DNA of 64,000 nt from Desulfomonilaceae bacterium. GTDB lineage: Bacteria; Desulfobacterota; Desulfomonilia; Desulfomonilales; Desulfomonilaceae. The notes under the pieces were generated by a model. The model was given only the letters and a program-made list of their open reading frames with translations. It searched no databases and was not told where the DNA came from. Numbering within the stretch: the stretch's first letter is position 1; every line of letters starts with the position of its first letter. Positions 61,085-64,000 of this stretch are shown here, one piece after another. The translations under genes were made by a program, and so were the position numbers. The stretch is from positions 52,554 through 116,553 of the forward strand of contig JBAZSD010000013.1 in NCBI GenBank assembly GCA_041662605.1, written 5' to 3'.

Positions 61085-62638
61085 ATGAAATCCGAACATT
61101 CAGGATCCAAGCGGTATTCTTGTCTGCGATCAGCGAAATTCTTTCTAGCGTGCCTGATCACCTTGTTTTTTGTGTCCATTGGAAGCCTGAGCCAGGCTCA
61201 AGACGCTAACCCCGCCTACAAACAATTGAGAACGGTAGTTCCAGTCGATTTATCCCCTTCTAAACCAACTTCTTTGCCAGGAACTTCAGGACCGCAATTT
61301 GGCGGGGGTGTGGAAGCGGTTCCAATCTCAAGCGCATTGGTCCGCAATTGGTTGCCTGTAATCCCTAACCTGCAGTTCGGATTCAATTACCTGTTCGGAA
61401 GAAATCTCAGTCAGACATGGTGGTCAGCGGACTATGTGTTGCCAGTGTCTCTGACAAGCAGTGATATCGTGTTCGGTGAAGCTCACGTTGACTCTGCTAG
61501 TTCAGCGTCTACAGGCGGTTTCCCGTTCCTGAACAATTTTTGGCAGCAAGGGCCTGCCGGACTCCAGAACAGGATCGATCTTTCATTTGGTCTCGGGTAT
61601 CGAAAGCTGTTTGGAGACAATTTGCTCGTTGGAGCGTATGGATTTTATGATTCTACACGTTTGACAGGGTCATGGAGATCCGCAAGAAGTGTCGGATTCC
61701 AGGCCGCAGCCAACGGGCCCGGCGATTCGGCGGTTGACCTCAATTTTAATTATTACTCCGATTCTTATGTGGGTTACGACTCCCGTGGGAGTGTCTTCCC
61801 GACTTTTAACCTTTTTGGAGCTATCGCCAGTGGGACTGGGAACTATGATTTCGAGGCCGGGCTTTCACAGCCGCTGTTTAATCGAGCGTATGATTTCCGA
61901 GTCAAGGCGGCCGGCTACAAATACGAAGTTGGTAACTCAAAGGTTTATGGCGTTCGTTCCGGCGCGGATGTAACCACAGCCGATGGAGTCTTTAAGGTAT
62001 CCGCAGAATATGGAAACGACAGGCTGGTTGGTCAGTATGGTCAGATCGGGGCGTATGTCAATATCGGATTTCAGGCAGAAAATATAGTTAAAGGCGAAAA
62101 TCCTTTCACCAAACCTGAGCCGATTTTCAAGAGCCCACGACACTTGAGGCAATTGGCCTCACAGCCTGCCAAGCGTAACTGGCGCAAACCCTCTGCAGTC
62201 ATCACCAATGCCAAATGCGAAGGATTACCAGATGATTCGCAGTTTTCCAGTCCTGCAAACATGGCTTGTTTCTTTAGTGGTGGGGCTGCGGGTGCTAAAT
62301 GTACGGCAGATGGCTATACTGTGATAGGAGACACGCCCGGGGGACAATGGGCCGATGCATATTCTAACCAGTTCCCCCATCCTTTTGTTGGGAGTATTTA
62401 TGACTACAAAAGAGATATAGAACCCTTTTTCAATTGCAGTTCTGCCGCTTTTGCCAGAATGGCGTCCGGTACGGTTCACGCTTATGTGATTTCCGCTTAC
62501 TATCCCTGCAAAGACACTATCTTCTGGAAAGTTGAATTGCCTATTCTGAAAAGTAGGGGAATCGAGGTATTGTTGTTTACTAACACCGGGCCCGGGGGGG
62601 CTTGGGTGCAGGTTGATGTTCCTGATTGCGGTTTCTAA
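61085..62638 (+). CDS. Inverse-autotransporter-like barrel protein with Cys-rich C-terminal domain
   Basis: A 517-residue exported protein. The signal peptide (about 1-38) is followed by a linker and a beta-barrel region (about 90-330) with the inverse autotransporter pattern: FGLGYRKLFGDNLLVGAYGF, SVGFQAAANGPGDSAVDLNF, YDFEAGLSQPLFNRAYDFRV. Intimin-type proteins have Ig-like passengers after the barrel. Here there are none. Instead about 160 residues follow a basic segment, with six cysteines and no domain I recognise. The barrel N-terminus lacks a LysM. It stands alone, with a long AT-rich gap after it. Confidence 0.72.
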   Translation: MKSEHSGSKRYSCLRSAKFFLACLITLFFVSIGSLSQAQDANPAYKQLRTVVPVDLSPSKPTSLPGTSGPQFGGGVEAVPISSALVRNWLPVIPNLQFGFNYLFGRNLSQTWWSADYVLPVSLTSSDIVFGEAHVDSASSASTGGFPFLNNFWQQGPAGLQNRIDLSFGLGYRKLFGDNLLVGAYGFYDSTRLTGSWRSARSVGFQAAANGPGDSAVDLNFNYYSDSYVGYDSRGSVFPTFNLFGAIASGTGNYDFEAGLSQPLFNRAYDFRVKAAGYKYEVGNSKVYGVRSGADVTTADGVFKVSAEYGNDRLVGQYGQIGAYVNIGFQAENIVKGENPFTKPEPIFKSPRHLRQLASQPAKRNWRKPSAVITNAKCEGLPDDSQFSSPANMACFFSGGAAGAKCTADGYTVIGDTPGGQWADAYSNQFPHPFVGSIYDYKRDIEPFFNCSSAAFARMASGTVHAYVISAYYPCKDTIFWKVELPILKSRGIEVLLFTNTGPGGAWVQVDVPDCGF

Positions 62639-62808
62639 CCAAAATTGATTCCCGATATTATGATCTAGAGATTCCTTTATGAATTGTCAAAAGCGGAATC
62701 ATTTTGGTAATAATATTTTACATGTTCAAAACCCAAATTCAGGTTTGAGTTGTTTTATGCGCCTAGTATTTCATAATATTTTGCGTAATTGTGTGCATGG
62801 AGTCGGCG

Positions 62809-64000
62809 ATGTCTGAACTTCATCTGGATACCACAATCGCTTCATTAACCCATCAAGAAAAAAGGATTGTCTCCCTTGGCGGTTGGGTCGCCAACAGGCG
62901 CTCATCCGGCAAAATTCGATTCATACAGCTTCGTGATGGGACTGGAGTGATCCAGTGCGTTGTTATGGCTAACCGGGTAAGTCCAGAGGTATTCGATTTG
63001 GCGGATCATATTCCTTATGAGTCCTCTGTGATCGTAACGGGACAGGTCCAAAAAGACCCCAGATCGGCGATTGGTTTTGAGATTGCTGTCGACAACATCG
63101 AAGTAATTTCGGAGGCGCTACCCTACCCAATCTCGAACAAAGATCATGGGGTCGCCTTCCTGATGGATCACCGCCACCTGTGGCTACGGTCTTCCAGACA
63201 AACGGCTCTTATGAAGATACGCTCAGTATTGACTCGATCAGCACGGGCCTACTTTGATGAACTGGGATTCGTGTCAGTTGAGGCCCCTATCCTTACCCCA
63301 ACAGCGTGTGAGGGGACGACGTCACTGTTTGAAGTTGCCTACTTCGACCGATCGGCATACCTCACTCAATCGGGCCAGTTGTATGGGGAAGCGGCGGCGA
63401 TGGCGCTCGGCAAAATTTACGTATACGGTCCCACGTTTCGCGCTGAAAAGTCCAAGACGAGACGCCACCTGACTGAGTTCTGGATGATCGAACCGGAGAT
63501 GGCTTTCTGGGAGTTACCTGAGGCAATCGACCTTGCTGAAGGGCTTATCTGCAAAATAGTGTCCGATATCCTCAATGAATGTTCCAGCCAGTTGAAAATC
63601 CTGGAACGCGACATCTCAAAGCTGGAACTTGTGAAACCACCCTTCCCTAGAATCACATACTCCGAAGCCATAGACATATTGAAACAAAAAGGCGCGGATA
63701 TTGACTGGGGCGCAGACTTGGGCGGAGATGAAGAATCAGTCCTGTCGGAAGCTTTTGACAAACCTGTTTTTGTAACCCATTACCCCGCTGACATTAAGGC
63801 TTTTTACATGAAAAGGGATTCAGCCAACCAACGGTTGGCCCTCGCCGTTGACCTTTTGGCCTCGGAAGGTTACGGAGAAATAATTGGTGGAGGACAACGA
63901 GAAGATTCTCTTGAGGCTCTTGAAAGACGAATTGAACGTCATGGATTGGACAAACAACCACTTGAATGGTATCTGGACCTCAGGAGATATGGGTCAGTAC
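62809..64000 (+). CDS. asnS: Asparaginyl-tRNA synthetase, N-terminal part (cut by window edge)
   Basis: The first 397 residues of a class IIb synthetase. The anticodon-binding OB fold (about 17-115) has VSLGGWVANRRSSGKIRFIQ and LRDGTGVIQCVV. The catalytic core has FVSVEAPILTPTACEGTTSL, FEVAYFDRSAYLTQSGQLYG and FRAEKSKTRRHLTEFWMIEP, matching AsnRS rather than AspRS. GGAG stands six bases before the ATG at 62809; an in-frame ATG lies four codons earlier. The gene runs off the right edge, so motif 3 is not visible. Confidence 0.95.
   Translation, partial: MSELHLDTTIASLTHQEKRIVSLGGWVANRRSSGKIRFIQLRDGTGVIQCVVMANRVSPEVFDLADHIPYESSVIVTGQVQKDPRSAIGFEIAVDNIEVISEALPYPISNKDHGVAFLMDHRHLWLRSSRQTALMKIRSVLTRSARAYFDELGFVSVEAPILTPTACEGTTSLFEVAYFDRSAYLTQSGQLYGEAAAMALGKIYVYGPTFRAEKSKTRRHLTEFWMIEPEMAFWELPEAIDLAEGLICKIVSDILNECSSQLKILERDISKLELVKPPFPRITYSEAIDILKQKGADIDWGADLGGDEESVLSEAFDKPVFVTHYPADIKAFYMKRDSANQRLALAVDLLASEGYGEIIGGGQREDSLEALERRIERHGLDKQPLEWYLDLRRYGSV

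Overview
The window reads as chromosomal DNA of a Gram-negative, probably strictly anaerobic bacterium. Kdo transferase, outer-membrane proteins, YidC with a large periplasmic domain and RND efflux indicate a diderm cell. Heterodisulfide-reductase-like iron-sulfur proteins, a DUF3786 protein, an AmrB/MEMO1 protein, a dodecin and NosL proteins together suggest Desulfobacterota (the former Deltaproteobacteria, Syntrophobacter/Desulfomonile-like). That placement is inference from gene content; no rRNA gene is present. I saw no tRNA, rRNA, insertion sequence, phage gene or CRISPR array. Gene order looks like a core chromosome with one accessory-looking metal block.

Layout. 1-4.9 kb: start of clpB (cut by the window edge), a divergent REC-PAS-HD-GYP response regulator, a radical SAM/SPASM protein, and a Gx-transporter/NusG-domain-II pair. 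5.1-9.5 kb: nrdR-ribD-yciO, convergent with waaA and a LolA-like periplasmic protein. 9.6-12.9 kb: the classic jag-yidC-yidD-rnpA-rpmH cluster read on the minus strand. Here rpmH (GTG start) overlaps an N-terminally extended rnpA by 59 bases, and a structured, AT-rich leader lies upstream. 13.4-18.2 kb: an SH3 membrane protein, glyS/glyQ and a TPR protein. 18.3-22.3 kb: a three-gene Hdr-like electron-transfer unit (HdrA-like flavoprotein, flavin-fold/ferredoxin/MvhD fusion, HdrC-HdrB fusion). 22.7-28.2 kb: an outer-membrane protein behind a structured leader, lytic transglycosylase, XRE-cupin regulator, radA, a YhcC-type radical SAM protein and dodecin. 28.4-35.7 kb: rluB-like gene, ftsH, folP-acpS, RlmI-like methyltransferase, serS. 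35.9-40.3 kb: a peptide-type ABC importer (binding protein and two permeases, no ATPases) followed by a PurN-like formyltransferase.

40.3-54.9 kb is the most unusual stretch, a metal-handling block: a Cys-tailed CDF transporter, a DUF3786 protein, a Cys-rich exported protein, a membrane-anchored HMA/SurA-like fusion, DUF2318, a MacB-type permease and ATPase, CusB, an enlarged CusA, NosL, a class III cyclase, and a second NosL on the opposite strand. The simplest reading is a periplasmic copper-type reception, chaperoning and export system that combines the DUF2318-ABC module, known elsewhere with iron uptake, with a Cus pump. No outer-membrane CusC/TolC partner lies in the window. 55-64 kb: amrB, carB, a MATE exporter, an inverse-autotransporter-type barrel with a Cys-rich tail, and the start of asnS.

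All family names were assigned by reading motifs by eye; no database search was run.
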